Shown: positions 1 through 7,955, numbered from the stretch's first letter. The stretch is 15,515 nt of DNA from CAYPZL01 sp964415045 (GCA_964415045.1 CAYPZL010000137.1:1-15515), one strand, 5' to 3'. A program made the numbers and translations. Notes: generated by a model not told the origin, from the letters alone.

Positions 1-132
1 CGAGTTGCCGGAGGTACTTCTGCATCCTACGCGTGTCCGTCGGAAAGCTCTGAAATACGTCCTTACGCCCTTGCTGGACGACACAGGCCACGGTATTCTG
101 CTGTCGATGTCGAATCCGATATACTTAGGTTC

Positions 133-168
133 CCCAGCGCGGCCTCGCTGCGCTCGGCCGCAACCAAA
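133..168. repeat. Dispersed 36-base palindromic repeat, copy 1
   Basis: These 36 bases occur again, identical and in the same orientation, at 15463-15498. The core is an imperfect palindrome: GCGGCC at one end pairs with GGCCGC at the other around a TCGCTGCGCTC centre. The flanking bases differ between copies, so the unit is short. It resembles REP-type intergenic elements that give spurious AERSEA-like peptides when translated; that comparison is from memory. Confidence 0.8.
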
Positions 169-247
169 AACTCCGTTTCTAAGCCTTATCGTAACTACTG
201 CAACGACAGGAGGTTACATTGATTTACGTCGAATCTTTGTCAAAAAC

Positions 248-276
248 TTAACGATGTTTGAGGTTAGTAGTATAGT
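248..276 (+). promoter_or_regulatory. Possible sigma-70-type promoter
   Basis: TTAACG at 248-253 and TATAGT at 271-276 are separated by 17 bases. The -10 matches the consensus at five of six positions, the -35 at four. No gene follows on this strand; a transcript would run into the repeats and then antisense to glpF. It may be chance in a locally AT-richer stretch. Confidence 0.22.
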
Positions 277-383
277 GAGCCTCCTTGGCTGATGGGTTCG
301 TGTGGCGTCAACGCAACGACCACGTACTTCGGAGCTAAGATAACTCCAAACCCTCGTCTGGGGAGGCTCCAATTTCATAGTCT

Positions 384-453
384 ATCTGGCCTGCGTACGC
401 AAGAAACTCCTCATTCTCAGGCCAGATCCTTCGCTTGCGGCTCAGGATGACAG
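384..453. repeat. Dispersed palindromic repeat, copy A
   Basis: ATCTGGCCTG at 384-393 and CAGGCCAGAT at 418-427 form a perfect 10-base inverted repeat with a 24-base spacer that begins in a GCGTACGC palindrome. The right part, 412-453, read on the minus strand (starting CTGTCATCCTGAG and ending GGCCTGAGAATG), resembles the sequence at 11482-11527 on the plus strand. This is the GAAGGATC-type intergenic repeat seen in many bacterial genomes; family placement is from memory. Confidence 0.6.
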
Positions 454-584
454 AGTCGTATCGCGCAAGAATTTTTCCATATCCGTATCACAGACAGCGC
501 GACAGACCGCGCCGCACGCAGCCCCAGCCGGTCGAGGATGGCGGCGCCCGCAACCAGGAGTCAGTGGTTCATGGCACGGGTCAC

Positions 585-606
585 GGTCGCAGTTTGGGTT
601 GCGACC
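585..606 (-). terminator. Hairpin downstream of glpF
   Basis: GGTCGCA at 585-591 and TGCGACC at 600-606 are a perfect 7-base inverted repeat with an 8-base loop, 38 bases past the glpF stop codon. No run of T follows on the minus strand, so intrinsic termination is doubtful. It could instead protect the 3' end of the message. Confidence 0.35.
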
Positions 607-644
607 ACAAGCTGTTCTTGTTGTTCGATCTCTTTGACGCGGCA

Positions 645-1385
645 CTATGCGACCGGGCCGAGGGAGTAGATTAAGGCGGCGAGGAGGGCGCCGAGGATGG
701 GGCCTGCGACGGGGATCCAACTGTAGTTCCAGTCGCTGGTGCCCTTGTTCTTGATGGGCACGAGCTGGTGCACGAGGCGCGGGCCGAGGTCGCGGGCGGG
801 GTTGATGGCGTAGCCGGTCGTTCCGCCGAGCGAGAGGCCGATGGCCATGACCACGAACGCGACCGGTATGGCGCCGAGCGAGCCCATGCCGACCTTGATC
901 TCCGTCGTGGCCGCGCTGACTTTCGGTCCGGCGATGTACAGCACGGCCAGGATCAGAACGAACGTGCCAATGATCTCGGAGAGGATGTTGTTGAGAGGCT
1001 TGCGAATCTCAGGCCCGGTGGCGAAGGTGGCGAGGATAGCGTCCTTGTCGGTGCTGATGTCGTAGTGGTGCCTGTAGAAAAGCCAGACCAGCAGCGCACC
1101 GGCGGCGCCGCCGAGAAGCTGGGCGAAGATGAAGAGCGGGACCTTGGCCAGAGGGAACGTTTTGGCTGCGGCCAGGCCGATCGTCACGGCGGGGTTGATG
1201 TGGGCGCCGCTGAACTCGCCACTGACGACCACAGCGGTGAAGACGGCCAGTCCCCAACCCATGGTGATCACGATCCAGCCGCCGTTGTGTCCCTTCGTTC
1301 CCTTGAGACAGCAGTTGGCCACCACGCCGTCGCCGAGGAGAACCAGAATCATGGTCCCGATGAATTCTGCCGCAAACTCGCTCAT
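645..1385 (-). CDS. glpF: Glycerol facilitator, MIP/aquaporin family
   Basis: An inner-membrane channel of 246 residues, likely conducting glycerol down its gradient for trapping by the kinase encoded just upstream. Both pore motifs of the MIP family are present: NPA at residues 64-66 (GAHINPAVT) and NPA at 195-197 followed by Arg198 and Asp199 (AINPARD). The Asp after the second NPA-Arg is characteristic of glycerol-conducting members rather than strict water channels. Hydrophobic segments fit the six-helix, two-half-helix fold, and the length is somewhat below the roughly 280 residues of the E. coli protein. A GGAGAAAGG ribosome site lies just before the ATG at 1385. It starts 66 bases after the glpK stop, so co-transcription is likely. 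Family assignment is firm; substrate is inferred from the motif and context. Confidence 0.95.
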   Translation of the reverse strand: MSEFAAEFIGTMILVLLGDGVVANCCLKGTKGHNGGWIVITMGWGLAVFTAVVVSGEFSGAHINPAVTIGLAAAKTFPLAKVPLFIFAQLLGGAAGALLVWLFYRHHYDISTDKDAILATFATGPEIRKPLNNILSEIIGTFVLILAVLYIAGPKVSAATTEIKVGMGSLGAIPVAFVVMAIGLSLGGTTGYAINPARDLGPRLVHQLVPIKNKGTSDWNYSWIPVAGPILGALLAALIYSLGPVA

Positions 1386-1451
1386 AAGCCTTTCTCCGAT
1401 TGGGTCGTCAAAACCAGTGCCGGCCGCACAGGCCGCCTGATGACACTCGCA

Positions 1452-2948
1452 CTACCGGTCCCAGTCGCGCACGCGGTCCACGGCCTTGTGCCAGTTCTTC
1501 AGGAGTTTCGCGCGCGTTTCGGGAGCCATGTGCGATTCGAACTGGGCTCCCTTCTTCCAGATCCGCTTGATCTCGTCGAGGTCTTTCCAGTATCCCACGG
1601 CCAGTCCGGCGAAGAACGCCGCTCCCATGGCGGTGGTCTCCAGCGTCTGCGGCCGGATGACACGGACCTGCGTCAGGCCCGCCTGGAACTCCATCAGTGC
1701 GTCGTTGATCGAGGCGCCGCCGTCGACGCGCAGCTCGGTGATCGGGATGCCGGCGTCGTCGGCCATCGCGTCCAGCACGTCCTTTGTCTGGAAGGCGATG
1801 GATTCCAGGCAGGCCCGCGCGATATGGCCGTCGGTGGTCCCGCGGGTGATGCCGAAGATGGCGCCGCGCGCGTATTGGTCCCAGTAGGGGGCCCCGAGCC
1901 CCGCAAAGGCCGGGACCATGGTGACGCCGCCGTTGTCTTCGACCGAATTGGCGAGCGCCTCGACCTGTTCGGATCGGGTGATGCAGCCGAGGCCGTCACG
2001 CAGCCACTGGACGACCGCGCCGGCGATGAAGATACTGCCCTCGAGGGCGTATGTCACTTTGTCGCCCAGCTTCCACGCGACGGTGGTCAACAGGTTGTTC
2101 TTGGAATCCTTCGGTTTGTCCCCGGTGTTCATCACGATGAAACAGCCGGTGCCGTAGGTGTTCTTGATCATGCCCTCTTCGGTGCACATCTGGCCGAACA
2201 TGGCGGCCTGTTGGTCGCCCGCGATACCGGCGATGGGGGTATTCGCCGCGGGAAAGGTGCTCACCGTCACGCCGAACGGCTCGCTGCAGCTCTTGACCTC
2301 CGGAAGCATGGACAAGGGCACGCCAAACAGCGCGCACAACTCGTCGTCCCATTTCTGCTGGTGGATGTTGAAGAGCAAGGTTCGGCTGGCGTTGGACATG
2401 TCGGTCGCGTGGACCCGGCCGTTGGTCAGCTTCCAGACCAGCCAGGAATCGACGGTGCCGAAGGCCAGCTCGCCGGCCTCCGCACGCTCCCTGGCCCCCT
2501 TCACATGATCCAGAATCCACCGAACCTTCGTCGCGGAGAAATAGGCGTCGATGACCAACCCGGTCTTTCGCCGGATCATCTCGGCATGCCCGTCGCGCTT
2601 GAGCTCGTCACAAAACGCCGACGTACGGCGATCCTGCCAGACGATGGCGTTGTGAATCGGCTCGCCTGTTTGGCGGTCCCAGACGATGGCGGTCTCGCGC
2701 TGGTTGGTGATTCCGATGGCGGCGATCTGGTCCCCGTTGATATTCAGCTTGGCCATGGCCTCGGCTGCCACGCCGGCCTGACTCGACCAGATCTCCTTCG
2801 GGTCGTGCTCGACCCAGCCGCTCGCAGGAAAGATCTGCTCGAATTCCTTTTGTGCCACCGCACGGATATTGCCTTCCTTGTCGACGACCAACGCGCGGGA
2901 ACTGGTGGTGCCCTGATCGAGCGCCAGGATATAGGTCACTTCAGCCAT
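1452..2948 (-). CDS. glpK: Glycerol kinase
   Basis: A cytoplasmic FGGY-family kinase that makes sn-glycerol 3-phosphate from glycerol and ATP. The 498 residues match the usual length (about 500). Visible landmarks are the N-terminal phosphate loop LDQGTTSSRAL (residues 10-20), GWVEHDPKEIW, the KNTYGTGCF motif near mid-protein, GLGAPYWDQYARG, and LRVDGGASIND in the C-terminal ATPase lobe. The frame is open 15 codons further upstream to 2993. The ATG at 2948 is preferred because it starts at the family's N-terminus (MAEVTYILALDQG) and has GAGG nine bases before it. It heads the operon with glpF. No glpD or glpR homologue lies in the window, so regulation by a GlpR-type repressor cannot be judged. 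Confidence 0.97.
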   Translation of the reverse strand: MAEVTYILALDQGTTSSRALVVDKEGNIRAVAQKEFEQIFPASGWVEHDPKEIWSSQAGVAAEAMAKLNINGDQIAAIGITNQRETAIVWDRQTGEPIHNAIVWQDRRTSAFCDELKRDGHAEMIRRKTGLVIDAYFSATKVRWILDHVKGARERAEAGELAFGTVDSWLVWKLTNGRVHATDMSNASRTLLFNIHQQKWDDELCALFGVPLSMLPEVKSCSEPFGVTVSTFPAANTPIAGIAGDQQAAMFGQMCTEEGMIKNTYGTGCFIVMNTGDKPKDSKNNLLTTVAWKLGDKVTYALEGSIFIAGAVVQWLRDGLGCITRSEQVEALANSVEDNGGVTMVPAFAGLGAPYWDQYARGAIFGITRGTTDGHIARACLESIAFQTKDVLDAMADDAGIPITELRVDGGASINDALMEFQAGLTQVRVIRPQTLETTAMGAAFFAGLAVGYWKDLDEIKRIWKKGAQFESHMAPETRAKLLKNWHKAVDRVRDWDR

Positions 2949-3014
2949 AACAGAACGCCTCAATTCGTGTTGATGGACCCGGTCCGGAGCCAACCGTGCT
3001 CTTCAAAAGGCCTC

Positions 3015-3043
3015 AATAAACCATCTACCAGGTTTCGTGTCAA
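3015..3043 (-). promoter_or_regulatory. Promoter of the glpKF operon
   Basis: On the minus strand, TTGACA (3038-3043), a 17-base spacer and TTTATT (3015-3020) form a sigma-70-type promoter. The -35 is a perfect consensus match. Predicted start is near 3008, giving a leader of about 60 bases before glpK. The site was found by eye and no transcription data are implied. Confidence 0.6.
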
Positions 3044-3171
3044 ACCTTTGTCCCCCGGGCGTCCCTTTCATGGCAGCGGTCGTGAGGGGCGTGCGGCACG
3101 GACCGGAAGTCTCGCCTATCGTTCCATCTCTGGATGGGCCGGTTGTGATCTGACGGTGGATGGTTTTGGCC

Positions 3172-3200
3172 TTGCATGGCGGGGCATTTGGGCGTACGAT
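3172..3200 (+). promoter_or_regulatory. Weak promoter candidate for the PAC2 gene
   Basis: TTGCAT (3172-3177), 17 bases, then TACGAT (3195-3200). The match is modest, but spacing and distance to the start at 3251 fit. The gap 2949-3250 between the divergent glpK and PAC2 genes holds only this and the glpK promoter. Confidence 0.35.
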
Positions 3201-3250
3201 ACGCGCTGGAGGTACGGACGAGGGCAGTTGATGTTTGGCAGGGCCTTGTA

Positions 3251-4120
3251 ATGTCGTCTGACAGATTGCGGATGTACCGGAAGCCGAATTTGCGTAAGCC
3301 CCGGCTGTTGCTGGGTTTCTCGGGCTGGATGGACGGCGGCGACGTTTCCAGCGGCACCCTTAAGGTGCTGATCGAGCGCCTGCGGGCCCAGCGCTTCGCG
3401 GAGATCGAGCCGGAGGGGTTTTACATCTACAACGTGCCCGGTGGCATGGATGTCTCGGCCCTCTTTCGGCCGCATTGCCGCATTCGCAAGGGGCTCATCC
3501 GGGCCTTCGATTTTCCTGAAAACCCCTTTTACGTCGTCGAAAACGCCGATTTGATTCTCTTTTTGGGCAAGGAACCCAACCTCCTCTGGAGCGACTACGC
3601 CGACTGTATCTTCACGCTGTGCCGGGAGTTAGGCGTCGAGATGATCTATTTCATCGGCAGCGTCTCCGGCCTGGTGCCACACACCCGCGACCCGCAGCTT
3701 TTCTGCTCGGTCTCGAAGGTGGGGCTCAAGCCGCGGTTCGACGATTACGGCGTGAAATTCAGCGAGTACGAGGGGCCGGCCAGCATCGTAACGTATTTGA
3801 CGACAAGAGCCAAAGATTGCGAGATCGACATGGTCAGTCTCGTGGCGACCGTGCCGGCGTACGTGCAGGGCAACAATCCCAAGTGCATCGAGGCCGTGAC
3901 GAGACGCATCGCCGGCATGCTCGGCGTACACGTCGAGATCGACGACCTGCGGACCATGGCCGACGAGTTCGAGCGCAAGCTCAGCGAGATCGTGCAGGAG
4001 GAGCCCGAACTGGCCCAGAACGTCGTAAAGCTCGAGGAGAACTACGACAACGAGGTTTTCAATAACGAAATGGGCGACTTGAAGCAGTGGCTGCACCAGA
4101 AGGGCATCCGGCTGGACTGA
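3251..4120 (+). CDS. PAC2-family protein (proteasome assembly chaperone-like)
   Basis: A cytoplasmic protein of 289 residues of the PAC2 family, which includes eukaryotic proteasome assembly chaperone 2 and archaeal and bacterial proteins of mostly unknown role. The N-terminal hallmark GFSGWMDGGD is at residues 22-31. Also typical are the YNVPGG segment, the IGSVSGLVPHTRDP stretch (135-148) and the VPAYVQGNNPKCIEAV region (201-216). The last 60 residues are acidic and helical. The frame is open 25 codons further upstream; the ATG at 3251 is chosen because the family alignment begins shortly after it. Its ribosome site is weak, and the ATG at 3272 is an alternative. No proteasome gene is in the window, so the partner is unknown. 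The next gene begins 33 bases later on the same strand. Confidence 0.85.
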   Translation: MSSDRLRMYRKPNLRKPRLLLGFSGWMDGGDVSSGTLKVLIERLRAQRFAEIEPEGFYIYNVPGGMDVSALFRPHCRIRKGLIRAFDFPENPFYVVENADLILFLGKEPNLLWSDYADCIFTLCRELGVEMIYFIGSVSGLVPHTRDPQLFCSVSKVGLKPRFDDYGVKFSEYEGPASIVTYLTTRAKDCEIDMVSLVATVPAYVQGNNPKCIEAVTRRIAGMLGVHVEIDDLRTMADEFERKLSEIVQEEPELAQNVVKLEENYDNEVFNNEMGDLKQWLHQKGIRLD

Positions 4121-4153
4121 TCTCGCCCGCAACACCGCATGGAGGTATCAGCA

Positions 4154-5938
4154 ATGCGAAGCTTTCCCTTTTTGACACGAATGCGGCGGGCGTTCTTGAC
4201 GGCGGCCGTGGCAGGCGTAACTCTTTGTACGACCGGAGTTTCGCAGGAGATTGTCGGCCAGCCGGGCGAAAGCCCCGAGCAGCGCGACGCTCGCATGAAA
4301 TGGTGGCGGGAGGCCCGGTTCGGGATGTTCATTCACTGGGGCGTGTATTCCGTGCCGGCCGGGACGTACAAGGGCAAGCAGATCGGCGGCATCGGCGAAT
4401 GGATCATGAACCGGGGCAAGATCCCGGTCGCCGAGTACAAGCAGTTCGCCAGGCAGTTCAACCCGGTCCGCTACGACCCGGATGCGTGGGTGCGGCTGGC
4501 CAAGGAAGCCGGCATGAAGTACCTCGTCATCACTTCGAAGCATCACGACGGCTTCGCCCTGTTCGATTCGGCGGTGACCGACTGGGACGTGGTCGATGCC
4601 ACCCCGTACGGCAAGGACCTGCTGGCGCCGCTGGCCGAGGCGTGCCGCAAGCACGGCATCAAGCTGGGCTTCTACTACTCGCAGGCCCAGGACTGGAACC
4701 ATCCGGGCGGAGCCGCGGCGGGGGGGCATTGGGACCCGGCCCAGGACGGTGACATGGACGCCTACATCCGCAATATCGCCGCGCCGCAGGTGGCCGAGAT
4801 CCTCTCCAACTACGGCAAGATCGCGGTCCTCTGGTGGGACACGCCGACCAACATGAACCGCCGGCGGGCGGACATGCTGCGGCCGCTGATCCAGCTCCAG
4901 CCGGGCATCATCACCAACAACCGTCTGGGCGGCGGCTACGGCGGCGACCTGAGCACGCCGGAACAGCACATCCCCGCCACCGGCATTCCCGGCCGCGACT
5001 GGGAAACCTGCATGACGATGAACAACACCTGGGGCTTCAAGAGCTACGACCACAATTGGAAATCCACCGAAACGCTGATTCGCAACCTCGTCGACATTGC
5101 GAGTAAAGGAGGCAACTACCTGCTTAACGTAGGCCCGACGAGTCTGGGCGAGATTCCGCAGCCGAGCATCGAGCGGCTCAAGGAGATCGGCAAGTGGATG
5201 AAGGTCAACGGCTCGTCGATCTACGCCACGACGGCCAGCCCGTTCTCGCGTCTGACCTGGGGTCGCTGTACGAAAAAGGTGCGCAAGAACGGGACGACGC
5301 TTTATCTGCACGTGTTTGAGTGGCCCGAGGACGGCACGTTGCTGGTTCCGGGTCTGCGGAACAAGGTGCGCCGGGCGCGGTTGCTGGCCGACGGGCAGAC
5401 GCTGAAGGCCCGCACCGGCGCCGACGGCGTTGTGATCGAGGTGCCCGCCGAGCCGCTGGACCCGATCGATACGGTCATCGCCCTGCGCGTCCAGGGTGAG
5501 CTTGACATCGAGAAGGTCCTGCCCAGGCAGGCGGCGGACGGGACAATGACGTTGCCTGCTGCCATGGCCGACATCCACGACGTCGGCGGCGGTTCGATGC
5601 CGCAGGTGGAGTCCAAGTACGGCAAGCCCAACATCGGCTTCTGGCTCGACGCGCGGGACTGGGTGAGCTGGCAGTTCAAGATCGGCAAGCCGGGTCGCTT
5701 CGACGTCGTGGCGAGCATCGCCTGTCCGGCCTCCGGCAGCAAGTTCGAGGTAGCCCTCGCCGGCGAGAAATGGGCCGCCGAGGCTCCGAATACGGGCAGC
5801 TACGAGCGTTTCAAAACGGTCACGCTCGGCACCGTCGAGGTGAGCGGCAAGGGCACGTGCGAGCTGAGCATCAAACCCGTACGAGATCACTGGCAGGCGA
5901 TGAATCTCGGTACGGTTGTTCTCAAACCGACCGACTGA
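4154..5938 (+). CDS. Exported alpha-L-fucosidase, GH29, with C-terminal beta-rich domain
   Basis: A secreted or periplasmic glycosidase of 594 residues that hydrolyses alpha-L-fucosides with retention of configuration. The ATG at 4154 is chosen because GGAGG (4141-4145) sits eight bases before it and it gives a clean signal peptide: basic start, hydrophobic core to about residue 27, then a likely cleavage site. The catalytic barrel follows (about 40-370) with FGMFIHWG (56-63), SKHHDGF (128-134) and VLWWDTPTN, whose Asp229 is the expected nucleophile; GNYLLNVGP closes the barrel region. A small beta domain follows. The last 125 residues (from about 470) look like a separate beta-sandwich with a carbohydrate-binding-module flavour (WQFKIGKPGRFDVV), which is an inference. 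It may be co-transcribed with the PAC2 gene, although the functions show no link. Confidence 0.94.
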   Translation: MRSFPFLTRMRRAFLTAAVAGVTLCTTGVSQEIVGQPGESPEQRDARMKWWREARFGMFIHWGVYSVPAGTYKGKQIGGIGEWIMNRGKIPVAEYKQFARQFNPVRYDPDAWVRLAKEAGMKYLVITSKHHDGFALFDSAVTDWDVVDATPYGKDLLAPLAEACRKHGIKLGFYYSQAQDWNHPGGAAAGGHWDPAQDGDMDAYIRNIAAPQVAEILSNYGKIAVLWWDTPTNMNRRRADMLRPLIQLQPGIITNNRLGGGYGGDLSTPEQHIPATGIPGRDWETCMTMNNTWGFKSYDHNWKSTETLIRNLVDIASKGGNYLLNVGPTSLGEIPQPSIERLKEIGKWMKVNGSSIYATTASPFSRLTWGRCTKKVRKNGTTLYLHVFEWPEDGTLLVPGLRNKVRRARLLADGQTLKARTGADGVVIEVPAEPLDPIDTVIALRVQGELDIEKVLPRQAADGTMTLPAAMADIHDVGGGSMPQVESKYGKPNIGFWLDARDWVSWQFKIGKPGRFDVVASIACPASGSKFEVALAGEKWAAEAPNTGSYERFKTVTLGTVEVSGKGTCELSIKPVRDHWQAMNLGTVVLKPTD

Positions 5939-5980
5939 CGGGCCGCGTTGCTGCACGAGCATGGCAGCGAGGTCCGGCGA

Positions 5981-6016
5981 AGAAAAAGAAAGGGCTGCAG
6001 GCGATGCCTGCGGCCC
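5981..6016 (-). terminator. Intrinsic terminator of the nitrilase-DUF434 operon
   Basis: GGGCTGCAGGC (5992-6002) and GCCTGCGGCCC (6006-6016) form an 11-pair stem, one of them G-U, around a GAT loop. On the minus strand the stem is followed by a T-rich run, TTTCTTTTTCT (5991-5981), the classic intrinsic terminator layout. It lies 125 bases past the DUF434 stop. On the plus strand the hairpin sits 53 bases past the fucosidase stop but lacks a good T-run. Confidence 0.72.
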
Positions 6017-6080
6017 GCTCTTGGCTTTGTGCTCCTCCGTTCCCGGCCGGCCCAGCCTGGAATTCAAGCGGCTTGTCTTT

Positions 6081-6115
6081 CAGAATCTGCGCAAATCTGC
6101 GAAATCTGCGGATTG
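6081..6115. repeat. Short tandem AATCTGCG repeat
   Basis: AATCTGCG occurs at 6084-6091, 6094-6101 and 6103-6110, a period of 10 then 9 bases, followed by GATT. This matches, from memory, a widespread intergenic sequence in planctomycetes and other bacteria whose translation yields NLRNLRI-like spurious peptides. It lies between the convergent fucosidase and DUF434 genes. Confidence 0.6.
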
Positions 6116-6140
6116 AAATCCTGGTGAGAGAAAGCCCGAT

Positions 6141-6857
6141 TTAGGCAAGACGTATCACGGTTGAGGAAGGGAGTCTGCTGGAGATGATTTCGGCGGCGAG
6201 GTTGGTCCATTCTTGGCATGCGTCGAGGATCACACTGTCGGTGGTGACGACGACGGTGTCGGCTTGGCTGAGCTCGGCGTCGGGGCTGAGGGTCAGCCGG
6301 ATGTCCCAGTTCCAGTGGTTCTCGCGGGCTAATCGGGCGATGAGGGTCTTGAGCCGGCCGCTGTTGGAGACGGGGCTGTCCAGCAGCCACAGGGCTTGCG
6401 GGACGCCGATCTGCGTCAGGAATTCGCCGATGAGTGTGACGGCCGGAATGGTCTCCTCGACCCTGCGATACGTGCCGTGGATGCTGGCGAGGTCTCGAAA
6501 GCAGCCGTCGCGGCCTTGAAAGATCAGCCCGCCGCTCATGGCGGCCTCGACGGTGATCAGCAGGTTGTAGCCGTCAATGGCGATGGGGCGGCCCGCGAGC
6601 TGATCGACGCCGACGCAGTGTTCTCTGCGTGCTCTTAACTGCTGGTCGGAGCACGCGCTGCGCATCACGGCCAGACGCTGTCGTTGCGTCAGTGAGAAGC
6701 GATCGCCCACCAGCTTCAGAGCGCTTTTATCGGCATACCCTTTCGTACGCAGAAGCGAAAAGTCGGCCAGAGCCGCGCGGAGGCCGCCCAGGGCCTCGGG
6801 CGCAAAGAGCTTCGCATCGGCGGGATGCGGTCCTCGATGGCTGCGCTTGTCGGGCAT
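6141..6857 (-). CDS. DUF434 / DUF5616 two-domain protein
   Basis: A cytoplasmic protein of 238 residues and uncharacterised function. The N-terminal part (about 10-75) carries the DUF434 pattern: HPADAKLF, then LRAALADFSLLRTKGY, then SALKLVGDRFSLTQRQRLAVMR. The C-terminal part (about 88-238) fits DUF5616, with IAIDGYNLL (92-100), LLDSPVSNSGRLK (158-170) and ADTVVVTTDSVILD (199-212). Asp95, Asp160, Asp200 and Asp207 punctuate beta-strand-like segments as in PIN/NYN ribonucleases, and IDGYN resembles the first NYN motif. This is an inference. CGAGG lies seven bases before the ATG. It starts 21 bases after the nitrilase stop, so the two are almost certainly one operon. Confidence 0.85.
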   Translation of the reverse strand: MPDKRSHRGPHPADAKLFAPEALGGLRAALADFSLLRTKGYADKSALKLVGDRFSLTQRQRLAVMRSACSDQQLRARREHCVGVDQLAGRPIAIDGYNLLITVEAAMSGGLIFQGRDGCFRDLASIHGTYRRVEETIPAVTLIGEFLTQIGVPQALWLLDSPVSNSGRLKTLIARLARENHWNWDIRLTLSPDAELSQADTVVVTTDSVILDACQEWTNLAAEIISSRLPSSTVIRLA

Positions 6858-6878
6858 AGTGAAACCTCGTGGCAGAGG

Positions 6879-7877
6879 CTATACTCGCTCGCCTTTCTTC
6901 CGCCTTTCGTTGATCTGTTCGCGGCTGCGCTGCTGATATTCGCGCAACGTCTCGATTCCGTACTCCTTGAGCAGCTTTCGAACGCGCACGCCGGGCTTCG
7001 TCGCGCGGAGCAGCCACCACGGGGCGCGCGGATCGGAGGGCGAGGTCGGGGGGACCCGTTCGGCTTCGATCTCGTCACCATGCTCGGCGAGCAGTTTGTT
7101 GACTTTCTCGCGATTGAAATCGACGTGCATGAAACTGCGATCGAGATCGAGCGTGGCGATGAACTGTCTGTCGCGCGGTTTCTCGACATCTTGCAGCGTC
7201 TCGCCCGTGATGTCGATGATATTGCCGACGCCGACCGGGACGATGTAGTAATGATAGAGAATGGCATAGGCGTTCAAGGGCGCGCCGCCGCTGTAGGCGC
7301 TGGGCCAGAATACGATGTCCGCGTCCAGGGCGTCGCATTGCTGCCACAGCTCGGGGAAGTTCAGATCGAAGCAGGTGAGAATGCCGATCTTGCCGAAGTC
7401 CGTCTCAAAGACCCTGGCCCCTTCCCGACTGCAATGCAGACCTTCGCCCCAGAAGACGAAGACCTTGCGATACCGCCCGACGAGCCGCCCCTGGCGGTCG
7501 ATCAGCACGGCCGTGTTGTACTGCTCGTCGCCGGCCTGCTCGCGTATCGGACAGATCACGTACATGCGGTATTGCCTGGCCAGGCGCGCGACGGCCTCGG
7601 TGGTCGGCCCCGGGATCGGCTCGGCCCGGGTCCCCGCGAATTCCTCTGGCAGACAGGCGATGTCCACACCGTTCTTGCCGGCGGTGTGGAGATGATCGGT
7701 GGCCAGTTTGAGCTTCTCGTCGTGATCGCCGCCGAAGCCGATGCAGATCGCGGCCACGCGCACCTGTCGGCCGGGGAGCTTGTGCCGGTCCAGTTGCGCC
7801 GCGGCAGGTACGGCCAAGCCAGGGGAGAGCACCGTCAGAGCAAGCAGAAACGCGGGGAATATCGACCGGCTGTTCAT
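6879..7877 (-). CDS. Exported carbon-nitrogen hydrolase (nitrilase superfamily)
   Basis: A secreted or periplasmic amidase-like enzyme of 332 residues. Residues 1-28 are a signal peptide ending in PAAAQ. The nitrilase-fold catalytic residues are present: Glu78 in LPEEF, Lys138 in YRKVFVF, Cys169 in ILTCFDLNFPE, plus the second glutamate of FWGEG (Glu145). The substrate cannot be read from sequence. After the fold (about 260 onward) there is a basic, charged C-terminal tail. The frame is open six codons upstream to 7895; the ATG at 7877 is preferred because it has GGAAGGG just before it and begins the signal peptide. Most nitrilase relatives are cytoplasmic, so export is notable. It heads an operon with the DUF434 gene. 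Confidence 0.9.
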   Translation of the reverse strand: MNSRSIFPAFLLALTVLSPGLAVPAAAQLDRHKLPGRQVRVAAICIGFGGDHDEKLKLATDHLHTAGKNGVDIACLPEEFAGTRAEPIPGPTTEAVARLARQYRMYVICPIREQAGDEQYNTAVLIDRQGRLVGRYRKVFVFWGEGLHCSREGARVFETDFGKIGILTCFDLNFPELWQQCDALDADIVFWPSAYSGGAPLNAYAILYHYYIVPVGVGNIIDITGETLQDVEKPRDRQFIATLDLDRSFMHVDFNREKVNKLLAEHGDEIEAERVPPTSPSDPRAPWWLLRATKPGVRVRKLLKEYGIETLREYQQRSREQINERRKKGERV

Positions 7878-7955
7878 TGTCCCTTCCTTCTCCATTTCAC
7901 CATATCAATGCGCGAGGGCGATCGCGCGGACGTTTTCGACGAGTCCTCGCGGTCC

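Larger units (their letters stand above)
1..644. other. Gene-free stretch with repeats
   Basis: No convincing protein gene is seen here. Short open frames cross repeat sequence and lack family resemblance. The stretch contains the 36-base repeat (133-168), a promoter-like pair (248-276), a palindromic dispersed repeat (384-453) and a hairpin downstream of glpF (585-606). No tRNA T-arm signature or rRNA sequence was seen. Confidence 0.6.

Noticed and set aside
5..292. Plus-strand reading frame of 95 codons
   Set aside because: It runs through the 36-base dispersed repeat, has no good ribosome site and no resemblance to a known protein.
291..310. GGTTCGTGTGG looked briefly like a tRNA T-arm
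   Set aside because: The T-loop does not fit GTTCRANTC and no acceptor or anticodon stem can be placed around it.
768..3251. Very long plus-strand reading frame (827 codons) opposite glpF and glpK
   Set aside because: It lies antisense to two unmistakable genes. Its translation has no recognisable domain and runs across the intergenic gap and glpK promoter. GC-rich codon bias on the real strand explains the absence of stops.
4148..6067. Minus-strand reading frame of 639 codons opposite the fucosidase
   Set aside because: Antisense to a clear GH29 gene; the sequence is Arg/Val/Leu/Asp-rich with no family signature and extends through the terminator hairpin.
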